Positions 17,416 to 25,876 of a stretch of DNA of 64,000 nt are shown one piece after another; within the stretch, counting starts at the first letter, position 1, and every line of letters starts with the position of its first letter. The stretch covers positions 1-64,000 of IMG/VR virus record IMGVR_UViG_3300035670_012130. One strand, written 5' to 3'. The translations under genes were made by a program, and so were the position numbers. The notes below the pieces were generated by a model, which was not told where the DNA came from, did no database searches, and saw only the letters and a program-made list of their open reading frames with translations. The stretch is from a virus.

Positions 17416-20400
17416 ATGTACAAGGTTGCAAAAGGAGGAGCTATTACAATAAATAGTTTCCTCAACGAAAATGACCGAAATATAGCTAGAGATTATATTA
17501 TTAAGACTGCTTCATCAAATATGAGAGAAGCTGCAAAAATCGGTCTTCAATCTCTCTACGCTGATCCAAAAGAAGTCCTAGAAAAATACAAAGATTTCGA
17601 CATTGTTAAAGAAATGCAGGCTCGTAAAGGTGCAAAACTTTTATGGGTTAGAGCCAGAGCAATTGATGCTGACGTGGTTAATGCTAATGGTGACCTTTTC
17701 TCTAAAGAAGAATTACTTAAAGAAGTTGAAATTAAAGGCAAAAAAATCCCATCTTATAAAACATTTGAAGGTGTGCCAATTTATACAAACCACAAAAATG
17801 ATGATATTGAACAAGCAAAAGGAATGGTTGTATATGCTGAATGGGATGAAGAAGAAGACTGTGTTTATTGTACTTTCTTTGTAGATGAAGAGGCTTATCC
17901 AGATATTGCAAGAAATATTCGCACTGGTGTTATCCACGATGTTTCAATGGGCGCTAGTGTTGAATGGGGTGTTTGTTCAGTCTGTGGAAATAAAGCATAT
18001 ACCGAAAGAGATTATTGTGATCACCTCAAGAGATATAAAGGAAAAATTTACCCTGAATCTGGCAAAAAAGCATACGAAAAGAACTACGGTGTAAAGTTTA
18101 TTGAATTGAGCTGTGTGGGCGATGGTGCTTTTGAATCTTGCGAAATCCAAGAAATCTATGATGTAGACGATGTTCTTGATGCTGCAATGAATTTAGAAAA
18201 GAAAGCTAATGAAATTTCAGCTAATATAGTTTTAGCATTACAAGGATCTCCTCAAGAATCTTCATCTAGAACAGAATACGAAAATTGTCTAAGAGTAGCA
18301 AATTCTACAGCAAAAACTGCAGTAAGATTAGCACAACAAGCTGGTACTCTTGTAGGTGGTCCATTATTAGCTGGGGCTGGGGCAAATCAAAATTCAACTG
18401 TTCAAGCCGTTTTGACAGCACTTGGTATAGACCCTGCCTCTGGATTAAATATACTAGACTTGATTAATTTATCATTGAACTTCTTGGAAGTTGCAGTGAT
18501 GAATATGTTTGCAAGAAAAGACAATGTTGACTTAGGGCACGTAGGTAAAGTCACCAAATCAATGGCTGAACTCCAATCTACTATGCAAGATATGATCGAT
18601 GATGGAATTGATGTTGGTTCTGGACAAAGACCTCAACAAATCAATCAACCTCAAAATATGCAACAAGGACAAGCACCACAAGCTTCTCCAATGAATGCCA
18701 ATATTGGTTTGGCAAATTATGCGCCTACCGAATCTGTTGGAAAAATAATGGATCTTACTTATTCTGGAGATCAAGGCAGCCAAGTTGGAGGCGGTGTTGC
18801 ATTAGCCTCCAGCGTTCATAATTTGGTATGGGCTTCAAGAGATGGTAAAAGAGAAGTTTTTGCTAGTGCTCAAAACGGTTCATCTTCCAATAAAATTCTG
18901 AATTTGACACAAAGTATTTTAAATTTAAAAGAAAATTTAAATAATAGTACACAAATTCAAAAAAGTATTGATAATGTCATTAGAATTGCTAATGAAAGAA
19001 GCAAAAATATAAAAACAAATACGCCTTTCGTGGCGGGGAGCAGAAATCAAATGGATCACTTTGCAAAGATTGCATCAGAGCAAAGAAAAAAACTTGCTGC
19101 TGCAGTTACAATCGATTTTAAAGTCGAAGACAATGCAGGTAATAGAGTTGTTCTTTCTACTGATGGTTCAATCACAGGTTACACAAATGGAAAAAGAACT
19201 GCTTGGGAACCTATCCTTAATGAAAACCAACTTGGTTTGATGGAAAATGGACAAGGTACAAGAGTTGCTGCTGAATTGCTTAAAGATTATTCACAATTTG
19301 TCAAGACAGCTTTGCTTGATGTTAAAGAAAGACTTGATGACAGAGAAAAGCAACTTGATGAAGTTAGAAGTGGTGAATCATATGATAATTTACACGAAGG
19401 TGTTAAGTCAAAAAACACTGGGGTTGTCAATGAAGTTCGTGAAAAACAATTAGCACCAAAGCAAACTGGATCAAGCCAAGATGCAGTAACAGAAATTCTT
19501 CTCGGCGACGCTGGGCTTTATGGCAGAAGAGTTAAAGATGAAGAAGTACGTAAATCTTTGACCCAGCTTGTTGATGAAGTTACTCACGGAGTTCCAACTG
19601 AAGTTTTAGAAAAACAATTATCAAACCATCGTGCGGAAGGTTCTGCTAATGCAACTGAAATTATGACAGCAACAATAACTGCATTAGGCAAAGCTGTTAT
19701 CTCTTCATTGGAAACACCAAAGACAATTGTTAGAGTTGCTCAAACTTTAGCCCAAGAACCAATGCTTCCAGAAATGATTGGAACTGCTGCTGCAGGTACT
19801 GAAATGGAAGCAGACAAGGCAGAAAAGACAGACTTCTTTGGCGGAGACGCAACACCAGAAAATTCTGTGTCTGCTGTTCTTAAGCAATTAGGTGCTGCTG
19901 TTACTTCTGAAATTACTGCAAAAGATCTTGCTGATGCTCTTTCAGTTGCAGTTGAAGAAGGTGAAATGACCAAGGAAGGCGTTTCAAGAATTGCCGAACT
20001 TCTCATGGGTCAAGCAAACGTACCTGATGAAGGTTTAGATGTTGAGACTGCCCCTTCAAAGACTGAAGAACTAAAGTCTGCTCTTATGTCAGCTGTAGAT
20101 GCTGATGCTGATCTCATTTCTAAAGATGATCTTAAATCAGCAATTTCTGCTATGGCTATGTCTTCAAAAGAAACTGGAACTACTCCTGATGAAGTAGTTG
20201 ATTCTGTAGATGCTATGCCAGAAAAGCAATTGATGGCTGCTATTGATAGAGCAAAGACAGCTACTGCAACTGATGGAAGATTGAGAGCAAGAGCAAGAAG
20301 AGAATTCTGGGGTGTCAAGACTGCATCCACAAAGAACATTTCTGATAACGTTGTTGGCTGGTTAGCAGATTACTCAACAAACTTTGGAATTAGCACAAGA

Positions 20401-21552
20401 AGAATTGCAAAAGCTGCAAAGAGGCTTTGTGAAGAATTTGAAGTTGCTGAAAAGTTAGTTGCTAAGGCAGTAATTGCTTCTGAAAGAACAGCTGGAATGA
20501 CTGTTACTCAAAGTAAATCTGACTGTATTAGATTTATGTGTAGAGCTGAAGATTTAGATGGTGTACAACCTAGCGACAGCAATTTTGATGAATCATTTAA
20601 GCAAAAGGCAATTGAAGTTTTGCAAGGACATGGATTCCAAGTTGACCCAGGAACATTCTCATTTACAGACCTAATTGTTTCTGAAAATGGAGATGTTACT
20701 GCAACAGTTTCAACATCTTCTTCAAAAACATTCAAGACTGATGAAGAACATGGCGAAATGAATGCTGAAGAAGGCGTTGAAATGCCTGTTATTATGACCG
20801 AAGGTGCTAGAATTGCTAGAAAGAATAGAAGAGACAGTATTTTAGCAAAATATGCACAAGTTGCTCCAGGGATGGGTGCTCCTGCTCCTGCTGGACCTGC
20901 GGCTGGTCCAGTTGATCCAGGTTTAGGTGCTGGTGCCCCTGCTGGTGGTGATTTAGGAATTTCATCACTTACTGGTGGTGCTGATATGAATGAGTCAGCT
21001 GATATGGATGCTATTGCAGAACCAGGCGAAAAGAAGCCTTGGGGTTCAGTCTGCCCAGTTTGTGGCTCTGATGATGTTAATATTTCTGAGTCAAATGCTG
21101 ACTGTCAAAGCTGTGGTACTACTTACAAAATTCTTCAACAAATTGAACTAGTTTCAATGGGAGATAAGGGTAAGTCTTCACCTGAAGAAGAACCAATGGG
21201 ACTTGGACCAGATACAGGTTTAGGTGCAGCTACAGCTCCTACAGAAATGCCACCTGCTGCTCCTGCTGCCCCTGGAATGGGTCCTGTTGCTTCTGATATC
21301 AGAACAATGGTTAGATTATCAGCTACAGTCGATTCTGATGTTTATCTGAAGACTGCATTGCCTTCGTTTGACAGAACTGCAGAATCAATGCTTCCTGTGG
21401 GTATGGTTTGTCCATCTTGCGGAAATAGAGAAGCACATAAAGTCAAGAATAATACATTCTGCTATAAGTGTGGAAATTATTCAAGAACAACTGTACAAGC
21501 CTCAAAGAAAGATCCATCAAAGCTTGATGTGTCCATTACTTGGATAGATTAA
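17416..21552 (+). CDS. Head maturation protease domain in a 1378-residue polyprotein
   Basis: ATG at 17416 follows AAGGATT. Residues about 70-250 look like a prohead serine protease: WVRARAIDADVVNANGD, candidate catalytic His126 (YTNHKND) and Ser177 (HDVSMGAS), then a C187/C190/C201/H203 zinc-like group and ELSCVGDGAF. The following 1100 residues are far longer than usual proteases. They include hydrophobic helices (about 295-370), REKQL repeats (four copies around 19350-20230), an Ala/Ser-rich helical region, Pro/Gly/Ala linkers and two zinc ribbons near the end (CPVCGS...CQSCG and CPSCGN...CYKCG). This suggests a protease joined to scaffold/core sequence that may be self-processed. It is the only protease candidate in the head module. 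Confidence 0.7.
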   Translation: MYKVAKGGAITINSFLNENDRNIARDYIIKTASSNMREAAKIGLQSLYADPKEVLEKYKDFDIVKEMQARKGAKLLWVRARAIDADVVNANGDLFSKEELLKEVEIKGKKIPSYKTFEGVPIYTNHKNDDIEQAKGMVVYAEWDEEEDCVYCTFFVDEEAYPDIARNIRTGVIHDVSMGASVEWGVCSVCGNKAYTERDYCDHLKRYKGKIYPESGKKAYEKNYGVKFIELSCVGDGAFESCEIQEIYDVDDVLDAAMNLEKKANEISANIVLALQGSPQESSSRTEYENCLRVANSTAKTAVRLAQQAGTLVGGPLLAGAGANQNSTVQAVLTALGIDPASGLNILDLINLSLNFLEVAVMNMFARKDNVDLGHVGKVTKSMAELQSTMQDMIDDGIDVGSGQRPQQINQPQNMQQGQAPQASPMNANIGLANYAPTESVGKIMDLTYSGDQGSQVGGGVALASSVHNLVWASRDGKREVFASAQNGSSSNKILNLTQSILNLKENLNNSTQIQKSIDNVIRIANERSKNIKTNTPFVAGSRNQMDHFAKIASEQRKKLAAAVTIDFKVEDNAGNRVVLSTDGSITGYTNGKRTAWEPILNENQLGLMENGQGTRVAAELLKDYSQFVKTALLDVKERLDDREKQLDEVRSGESYDNLHEGVKSKNTGVVNEVREKQLAPKQTGSSQDAVTEILLGDAGLYGRRVKDEEVRKSLTQLVDEVTHGVPTEVLEKQLSNHRAEGSANATEIMTATITALGKAVISSLETPKTIVRVAQTLAQEPMLPEMIGTAAAGTEMEADKAEKTDFFGGDATPENSVSAVLKQLGAAVTSEITAKDLADALSVAVEEGEMTKEGVSRIAELLMGQANVPDEGLDVETAPSKTEELKSALMSAVDADADLISKDDLKSAISAMAMSSKETGTTPDEVVDSVDAMPEKQLMAAIDRAKTATATDGRLRARARREFWGVKTASTKNISDNVVGWLADYSTNFGISTRRIAKAAKRLCEEFEVAEKLVAKAVIASERTAGMTVTQSKSDCIRFMCRAEDLDGVQPSDSNFDESFKQKAIEVLQGHGFQVDPGTFSFTDLIVSENGDVTATVSTSSSKTFKTDEEHGEMNAEEGVEMPVIMTEGARIARKNRRDSILAKYAQVAPGMGAPAPAGPAAGPVDPGLGAGAPAGGDLGISSLTGGADMNESADMDAIAEPGEKKPWGSVCPVCGSDDVNISESNADCQSCGTTYKILQQIELVSMGDKGKSSPEEEPMGLGPDTGLGAATAPTEMPPAAPAAPGMGPVASDIRTMVRLSATVDSDVYLKTALPSFDRTAESMLPVGMVCPSCGNREAHKVKNNTFCYKCGNYSRTTVQASKKDPSKLDVSITWID

Positions 21553-21559
21553 TATTTAT

Positions 21560-21590
21560 AAATAGTGAGGGAAAAAATCCCTCACTATTT
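21560..21590 (+). terminator. Terminator after the protease polyprotein
   Basis: AAATAGTGAGGGA (21560-21572), loop of five A, TCCCTCACTATTT (21578-21590): a perfect 13-bp stem followed by TCTTT. Confidence 0.85.
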
Positions 21591-21639
21591 TCTTTAAAAA
21601 AGGTGTAAAAACAATTTATCTAGAAGTTAAAAAAAAGTT

Positions 21640-21647
21640 TATAAATA
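21640..21647 (+). promoter_or_regulatory. TATAAATA, T4-late-like promoter candidate
   Basis: TATAAATA lies downstream of a strong terminator and 59 bases upstream of ATG 21707, a sensible promoter position. It has no G before the hexamer, so it differs from the GTATAAT class. Chance occurrence is possible in AT-rich DNA. Confidence 0.35.
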
Positions 21648-21706
21648 ACTAATTTATAGATTCTTTGATAAAAGATTTTATTTTTATTAAGGGAAGCAGC
21701 ATAAAA

Positions 21707-23377
21707 ATGAACAAAAATTCGAATAGAGCCAATCAGGAAAGATTTGCAGCAATGAAATTAGCTGAAATCAATGCAACTGATAAGGAAGATCTTATGAACT
21801 GCGCTTCCGACATGGAAAAGACAGCATCTTTGGATGCCAATGAAGCTGTCGTTGTCGCAAAAGCAATTAGAGCAAAATATCTTCCAAACATTGCAAGACA
21901 AGCTGGTCTTGATGTTTCAAATTTAGACCTTGATCATGGCAAAGAGACTGTTGACTTCGCAAACGATGAATCTGACGATGAAGACGATGATATGGAATTT
22001 CACCACTTTGAGAGTGATGAAGATTCAGAAGATGTAGATGATGATGACATGTCTGATGAAGACATGGATGACGAAGACGAAGTAGAAGATAGTGATGATG
22101 TCGCCACTTTTGAGATTGAAGTTCCCGCTGATATGGTTGACCAAGCACAAAAAGCTGTGCAAGAGGCGCTAGATAATCTTCTTGGCGGAGATGATGATTC
22201 TGACGAAGATGATGATGAAGATATCACCCATTTTAATGATGACGAAGATGATATGGATTCAGAAGATGAGTCAGATGATGACGAAGATGAAGAAACACAA
22301 TTTATGAAAAAAAGCAACGAGGTTAGATCAATGACTAAACAAGCATTGGCTGAGCGCAAGGCACAGAGAGAAGCTCTCTTGAGAAGAGCAGAAAGAGAAG
22401 AAATTCTCATGAAGATTGCTTCAGAAGAAGAGACTTATCCAGCGTCAGCCTCCTTTAAGTATAACGAAGATTTAGTTGATATGCACGGGGAAGTTGAATA
22501 TCCAAGCATGACTATGGAAAGCAGTGAAGGAAACTCACTCAAGGAACAAAACCCAACTTGGGCTGAACAAAAAGTTCCTACAATGAATCCTGATTCATTA
22601 GAATTTCCTTCAGTAACAAAGCCTAGCAAGTTTGAAGGTTCTGGAGATGGCTCATTAGAGTATACAGTTGATTGGAACAAATTAGAGAATCCTTCTGAAG
22701 GACTTGAAGATGCTGATCAACCTGAGATTCCAACACAAATGCCTTCAATGCCACATAAGACCACCAGAACAGTTGGTGCTTCTGCTGAACACGATGTTGA
22801 ATGCACCGCTTGCGGAACATCAATGAGAATGACAGAAGCAGCTATGGAAGATCCTAACACAAGATGTGCAAATAAGGAATGTCCTACAAATGCTGAATCT
22901 GAAGATCACAAAGAAGTTGAAGCACAAAATGTTGATACAAGACAACATGTTAACACTCAAAAGAAGATTAATGACACTCAAGTAGAATTGGATAATGCTT
23001 TCCAAACTGTAAATGAACTCAAAAAATCTTCTGTTGATGTAGCAAGAATTAAGACTTCTTACAGTTGTGCAACAAAATTAGCTTTAGCTGGAATTATTAC
23101 CTCTGATGAAGTTGATTCATATGCAGAACAAATGATCAATGATGGTCTCAAGTCTGATTCAATGATCAGACAAACCAAACTCTTACTTAAGTCCGCACAG
23201 TCTTCAACTGAAAGAGTTGCAGCAGCTGCAGCTGAAAGAATGAGCACTAGAACCGCTTCAACATTGGGCGTATCTACATCTCCTGCATTAAGTGGTGGTT
23301 TATCCGCTAATAGTGCAGCTCTTGACATTCAAGGCGCACTTAAGGGCACTTGGACAATGCCAAACATCGAAGACTAA
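21707..23377 (+). CDS. Acidic scaffold-like protein with zinc ribbon
   Basis: This encodes 556 residues from ATG 21707, chosen over an upstream TTG at 21665; GGGAAG at 21691-21696 is a possible ribosome site. The N-terminal helical part carries EKTAS. Residues about 85-210 are extremely rich in Asp and Glu in two blocks flanking a short ordered segment (FEIEVPADMVDQAQKAVQEAL). A basic helical part follows, then a zinc-ribbon-like unit near residue 364 (C-x2-C...C-x4-C) and a helical C-terminus. Acidity, low complexity and position between the protease and capsid genes suggest an internal scaffold or core protein. No family identity is claimed. Confidence 0.65.
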   Translation: MNKNSNRANQERFAAMKLAEINATDKEDLMNCASDMEKTASLDANEAVVVAKAIRAKYLPNIARQAGLDVSNLDLDHGKETVDFANDESDDEDDDMEFHHFESDEDSEDVDDDDMSDEDMDDEDEVEDSDDVATFEIEVPADMVDQAQKAVQEALDNLLGGDDDSDEDDDEDITHFNDDEDDMDSEDESDDDEDEETQFMKKSNEVRSMTKQALAERKAQREALLRRAEREEILMKIASEEETYPASASFKYNEDLVDMHGEVEYPSMTMESSEGNSLKEQNPTWAEQKVPTMNPDSLEFPSVTKPSKFEGSGDGSLEYTVDWNKLENPSEGLEDADQPEIPTQMPSMPHKTTRTVGASAEHDVECTACGTSMRMTEAAMEDPNTRCANKECPTNAESEDHKEVEAQNVDTRQHVNTQKKINDTQVELDNAFQTVNELKKSSVDVARIKTSYSCATKLALAGIITSDEVDSYAEQMINDGLKSDSMIRQTKLLLKSAQSSTERVAAAAAERMSTRTASTLGVSTSPALSGGLSANSAALDIQGALKGTWTMPNIED

Positions 23378-23411
23378 TAGTCTTAAAAAATACTAAGGAG
23401 AAAATAATTAA

Positions 23412-24068
23412 ATGGCTATTCGTGCATTAAATACACTCGTAGTTGCAAACTACAATACAGCTGCTTCTGCTTCATGGCTTGCAGGTGATGCTCTTTACCT
23501 TCAATCTGATGGTACTGTTGCAGCAGCTTACAGAGCAGGTAGTGGTTTTACTACAATCACTCAACAATTAGGTAAATTTGTTGGTTTCTCTGCTGATGAT
23601 ACAGCAAGAACTGGCAATACTATGATCCTTGCCGATCCTGTTGGATCTTCATATACTGACGCTTCTGGCGTTCTTCAAGCAAATAACAACGGTTTTTACG
23701 TTGTTTCAAAGAGAGCAATTGGCGACTTTTTAGCTGAGAACGTAAATGGTGTAACCAACCCAACAGCTGGATCTTCTGGATATGAAGGCCCAAGAAGAGG
23801 CGTTGGTGTTTTCAACACCCCAGGTGCTCAATTCATCACTGATAGATTTGCTGGAACTGCTTCTTCAACCATCACCACCGACGGTGGTTCTTGGACTCCT
23901 GCTGTAGGAGATCTTCTTACAATTGCTGCTGCATCTGGTAATGCTGGCAAGCTTGTATTATTAGATCCTGCTGCATTAGGAACTGATGGTATTGTTGTTG
24001 GTAGAGTTGATTCTTATGATTCTGCTGCAGGCTTATTGTACTTTACTCAATTGAGTTCAACAGGCTAG
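23412..24068 (+). CDS. Probable capsid decoration protein, copy 1
   Basis: This encodes 218 residues with a strong AAGGAG ribosome site. It is beta-rich and Gly/Ala/Thr/Ser-rich without Cys, consistent with a surface-exposed virion protein made in quantity. It is closely similar to the gene at 24258: the first 16 residues are the same and the central block from VGFSADDTARTGN to VFNTPG is almost unchanged, while the last third diverges. Position immediately upstream of the major capsid gene supports a decoration or cement role; this is inference, and a head-fibre role is also possible. It ends in TAG. Confidence 0.65.
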   Translation: MAIRALNTLVVANYNTAASASWLAGDALYLQSDGTVAAAYRAGSGFTTITQQLGKFVGFSADDTARTGNTMILADPVGSSYTDASGVLQANNNGFYVVSKRAIGDFLAENVNGVTNPTAGSSGYEGPRRGVGVFNTPGAQFITDRFAGTASSTITTDGGSWTPAVGDLLTIAAASGNAGKLVLLDPAALGTDGIVVGRVDSYDSAAGLLYFTQLSSTG

Positions 24069-24071
24069 TAA

Positions 24072-24091
24072 ACATCTTTAGTTAAAGATGT
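24072..24091 (+). terminator. Hairpin between the tandem decoration genes
   Basis: ACATCTTTA (24072-24080), GT, TAAAGATGT (24083-24091): perfect 9-bp stem without a T-tract, directly after the TAG of copy 1. It may attenuate or protect transcripts. The rest of the 189-base gap holds two further small inverted repeats (ACTTTG 24185-24190 with CAAAGT 24204-24209; GAGAAA 24218-24223 with TTTCTC 24228-24233). Confidence 0.4.
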
Positions 24092-24257
24092 AATTGTCAA
24101 AATAGTACAAATGATCGTCAGAAATACATCAATTAAATGGTTCTTGGAAATCCTAATGGGTAAACAAGTTTTGGCATTATGTGTACTTTGAATGGCTTTC
24201 AATCAAAGTCAAAAACCGAGAAATAAATTTCTCAACAAATAATTAGGAGATAAAACA

Positions 24258-24911
24258 ATGGCTATTCGTGCATTAAACACACTCGTAGTTGCAAACTACA
24301 ATACAGCTTCAGATGCTTCGTTTTTAGCTGGTGACGCACTTTATGTTAAGTCTGACGGTACTGTTGCTGCAGCTTACAGATCATTGAGTGCTTTCAATAC
24401 CCTTGCAAAGCAATTAGGTACATTTGTTGGATTTTCAGCTGATGATACTGCAAGAACTGGCAATACCATGATTCTTGCCGATCCAGTTGGATCTTCATAC
24501 ACTGATGCATCTGGTGTTCTTCAAACAAATAACAACGGCTTTTACGTTGTTTCAAAGAGAGCAATTGGTGATTTCTTAGCTGAAAACGTCAATGGTGTAA
24601 CAAACCCAACTGCAGGTTCTTCTGGATATGAAGGACCAAGAAGAGGTGTTGGAGTTTTCAATACCCCTGGTGGTCAATTTGTAACTGATAGATGGGTATC
24701 TACTGGTTCCACATCGGTCACTTTAGACGGTGCTTCTGGTTCCTGGACCCCTGCTGCAGGTGATCTTCTTACAGTTGCTGGAGCTTCTGGCAATGCAGGT
24801 AAGCTTACCAGATTGGGTACTGTTGGAACTGATGGTGTTATCGTCGGTAGAGTAGATTCTTATGATTCTGCTTCTGGTCTTATTTACTTCACACAACTTA
24901 GTGGAGTCTAA
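24258..24911 (+). CDS. Probable capsid decoration protein, copy 2
   Basis: This encodes 217 residues, a paralogue of the preceding gene with the same N-terminus (MAIRALNTLVVANYN). Most differences lie in residues 17-55 and in the C-terminal third, where it has WVSTGSTSVTLDGAS instead of FAGTASSTITTDG. Ribosome site AGGAG at 24245-24249. Two copies with a conserved core and variable end suggest duplication followed by diversification of an exposed surface, or two positions on the capsid lattice. No match to a named family is claimed. Confidence 0.65.
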   Translation: MAIRALNTLVVANYNTASDASFLAGDALYVKSDGTVAAAYRSLSAFNTLAKQLGTFVGFSADDTARTGNTMILADPVGSSYTDASGVLQTNNNGFYVVSKRAIGDFLAENVNGVTNPTAGSSGYEGPRRGVGVFNTPGGQFVTDRWVSTGSTSVTLDGASGSWTPAAGDLLTVAGASGNAGKLTRLGTVGTDGVIVGRVDSYDSASGLIYFTQLSGV

Positions 24912-24945
24912 TCGGTTTGGAATGTTTTAAGGAGAATTAATTAAA

Positions 24946-25800
24946 ATGTCAATGATTAAAAGAAACACAAATGAGCAAAGAGAATCCATTATTGCAATGG
25001 CTCTCGAGACTCCAGAGGGACGCACAGCATTGGCTCAAGCTATGGTTGAGCCAATCAAGACCTCCCTCATGTACCAAGCCATCGGTCGCAAGCTTTTGAT
25101 GGTTGATGAGCTCCCACAAGGCGCTCTTGCTCGCTACGAGAGAGACGTTGCAGTTAAGTCATACGTCATTCCTAAGCGTGGTGCTGTTCCTACTGCAGAA
25201 GTTGAGGCTGAAGAGCTTCTCGTTCCTACAGTTGAATTAGCTGCACATCCACAAATTCGCTTGAACGAAATTCGCCAAAGAAGATTCTACATTGTCGATA
25301 GAGCTCAAGTTCGTGCTAAGGACTCCCTTCAAAGACAAGAAGATACCGAAGTCTTCAAGGTTATCAATGCTGGCGTTCCAACTGACCAAGCAATTTCCGT
25401 TTCCGGTACTCTCCAACCAGAGAACGTCAACCTTGCGTTGACCCTCATTGAAGAGCACGAGTTGATCGGTGCTAAGGTTGTTCTTCACCCACAACGCTAT
25501 AAGGATATCAGAAACTGGGGTAAGGAATTCTTCGATGAGGCAACTCAAAGAGACATCCTTATGACTGGTCTCTACGGACACATTTATTCCGCTGACATCC
25601 ACGTTTCCACAATGGTTCCTAAGAACAGCGTTTACGTTCTCGCACCTGCCCAATTCGTTGGTGCAATGCCAGTTCGCCAAGACATCACTGTCCTCCCAGC
25701 AGACGATCCAAAGAGACTTAGACTCGGATGGGTTGTTTACGAAGAGCTCGGTTTTGCTCTTATCAATGACTATGCAGTTTCAAGAATTACCGTAAGCTAA
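24946..25800 (+). CDS. Major capsid protein (HK97-fold type)
   Basis: This encodes 284 residues with an AAGGAG ribosome site. The pattern fits a short HK97-fold capsid protein without a delta domain: an N-terminal arm, then SLMYQAIGRKLLMVDELPQG, an E-loop-like basic/acidic stretch (YVIPKRGAVPTAEVEAEEL), a helical spine region, and a C-terminal strand set ending NDYAVSRITVS. Codon choice is visibly richer in C and G at third positions (for example CTC, GCC, AAG, CGC) than in neighbours, as expected for the most abundant protein. It sits at the end of the head module and is followed by a strong terminator. Confidence 0.8.
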   Translation: MSMIKRNTNEQRESIIAMALETPEGRTALAQAMVEPIKTSLMYQAIGRKLLMVDELPQGALARYERDVAVKSYVIPKRGAVPTAEVEAEELLVPTVELAAHPQIRLNEIRQRRFYIVDRAQVRAKDSLQRQEDTEVFKVINAGVPTDQAISVSGTLQPENVNLALTLIEEHELIGAKVVLHPQRYKDIRNWGKEFFDEATQRDILMTGLYGHIYSADIHVSTMVPKNSVYVLAPAQFVGAMPVRQDITVLPADDPKRLRLGWVVYEELGFALINDYAVSRITVS

Positions 25801-25816
25801 TTCTAAACTAGTCAGT

Positions 25817-25850
25817 AAAAAAGGAGAGTTGATTTCAACTCTCCTTTTTT
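25817..25850 (+). terminator. Terminator after the major capsid gene
   Basis: AAAAAAGGAGAGTTGA (25817-25832), TT, TCAACTCTCCTTTTTT (25835-25850): perfect 16-bp stem ending in six T. It separates the head module from the carbohydrate island. Confidence 0.95.
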
Positions 25851-25863
25851 CATTTAAATAATG

Positions 25864-25870
25864 GTAAAAT
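25864..25870 (+). promoter_or_regulatory. GTAAAAT element, leaderless promoter of the rfbH-like gene
   Basis: GTAAAAT ends exactly 6 bases before ATG 25877, with no ribosome site. It starts the first block of the carbohydrate island. Confidence 0.55.
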
Positions 25871-25876
25871 TATTGT

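Noticed and set aside
20010-20735. Ala/Ser-rich antisense ORFs within the protease polyprotein
   Set aside because: They mirror the codon bias of the sense gene and have no ribosome sites.
21557-21564. TATAAATA as a promoter
   Set aside because: It overlaps the left arm of the terminator after the protease gene, so the hairpin explains it better.
21867-22410. Long Ser-rich and His-rich ORFs antisense to the acidic scaffold gene
   Set aside because: They are shadows of GAT/GAA repeats coding for Asp/Glu; there is no start signal or family resemblance.
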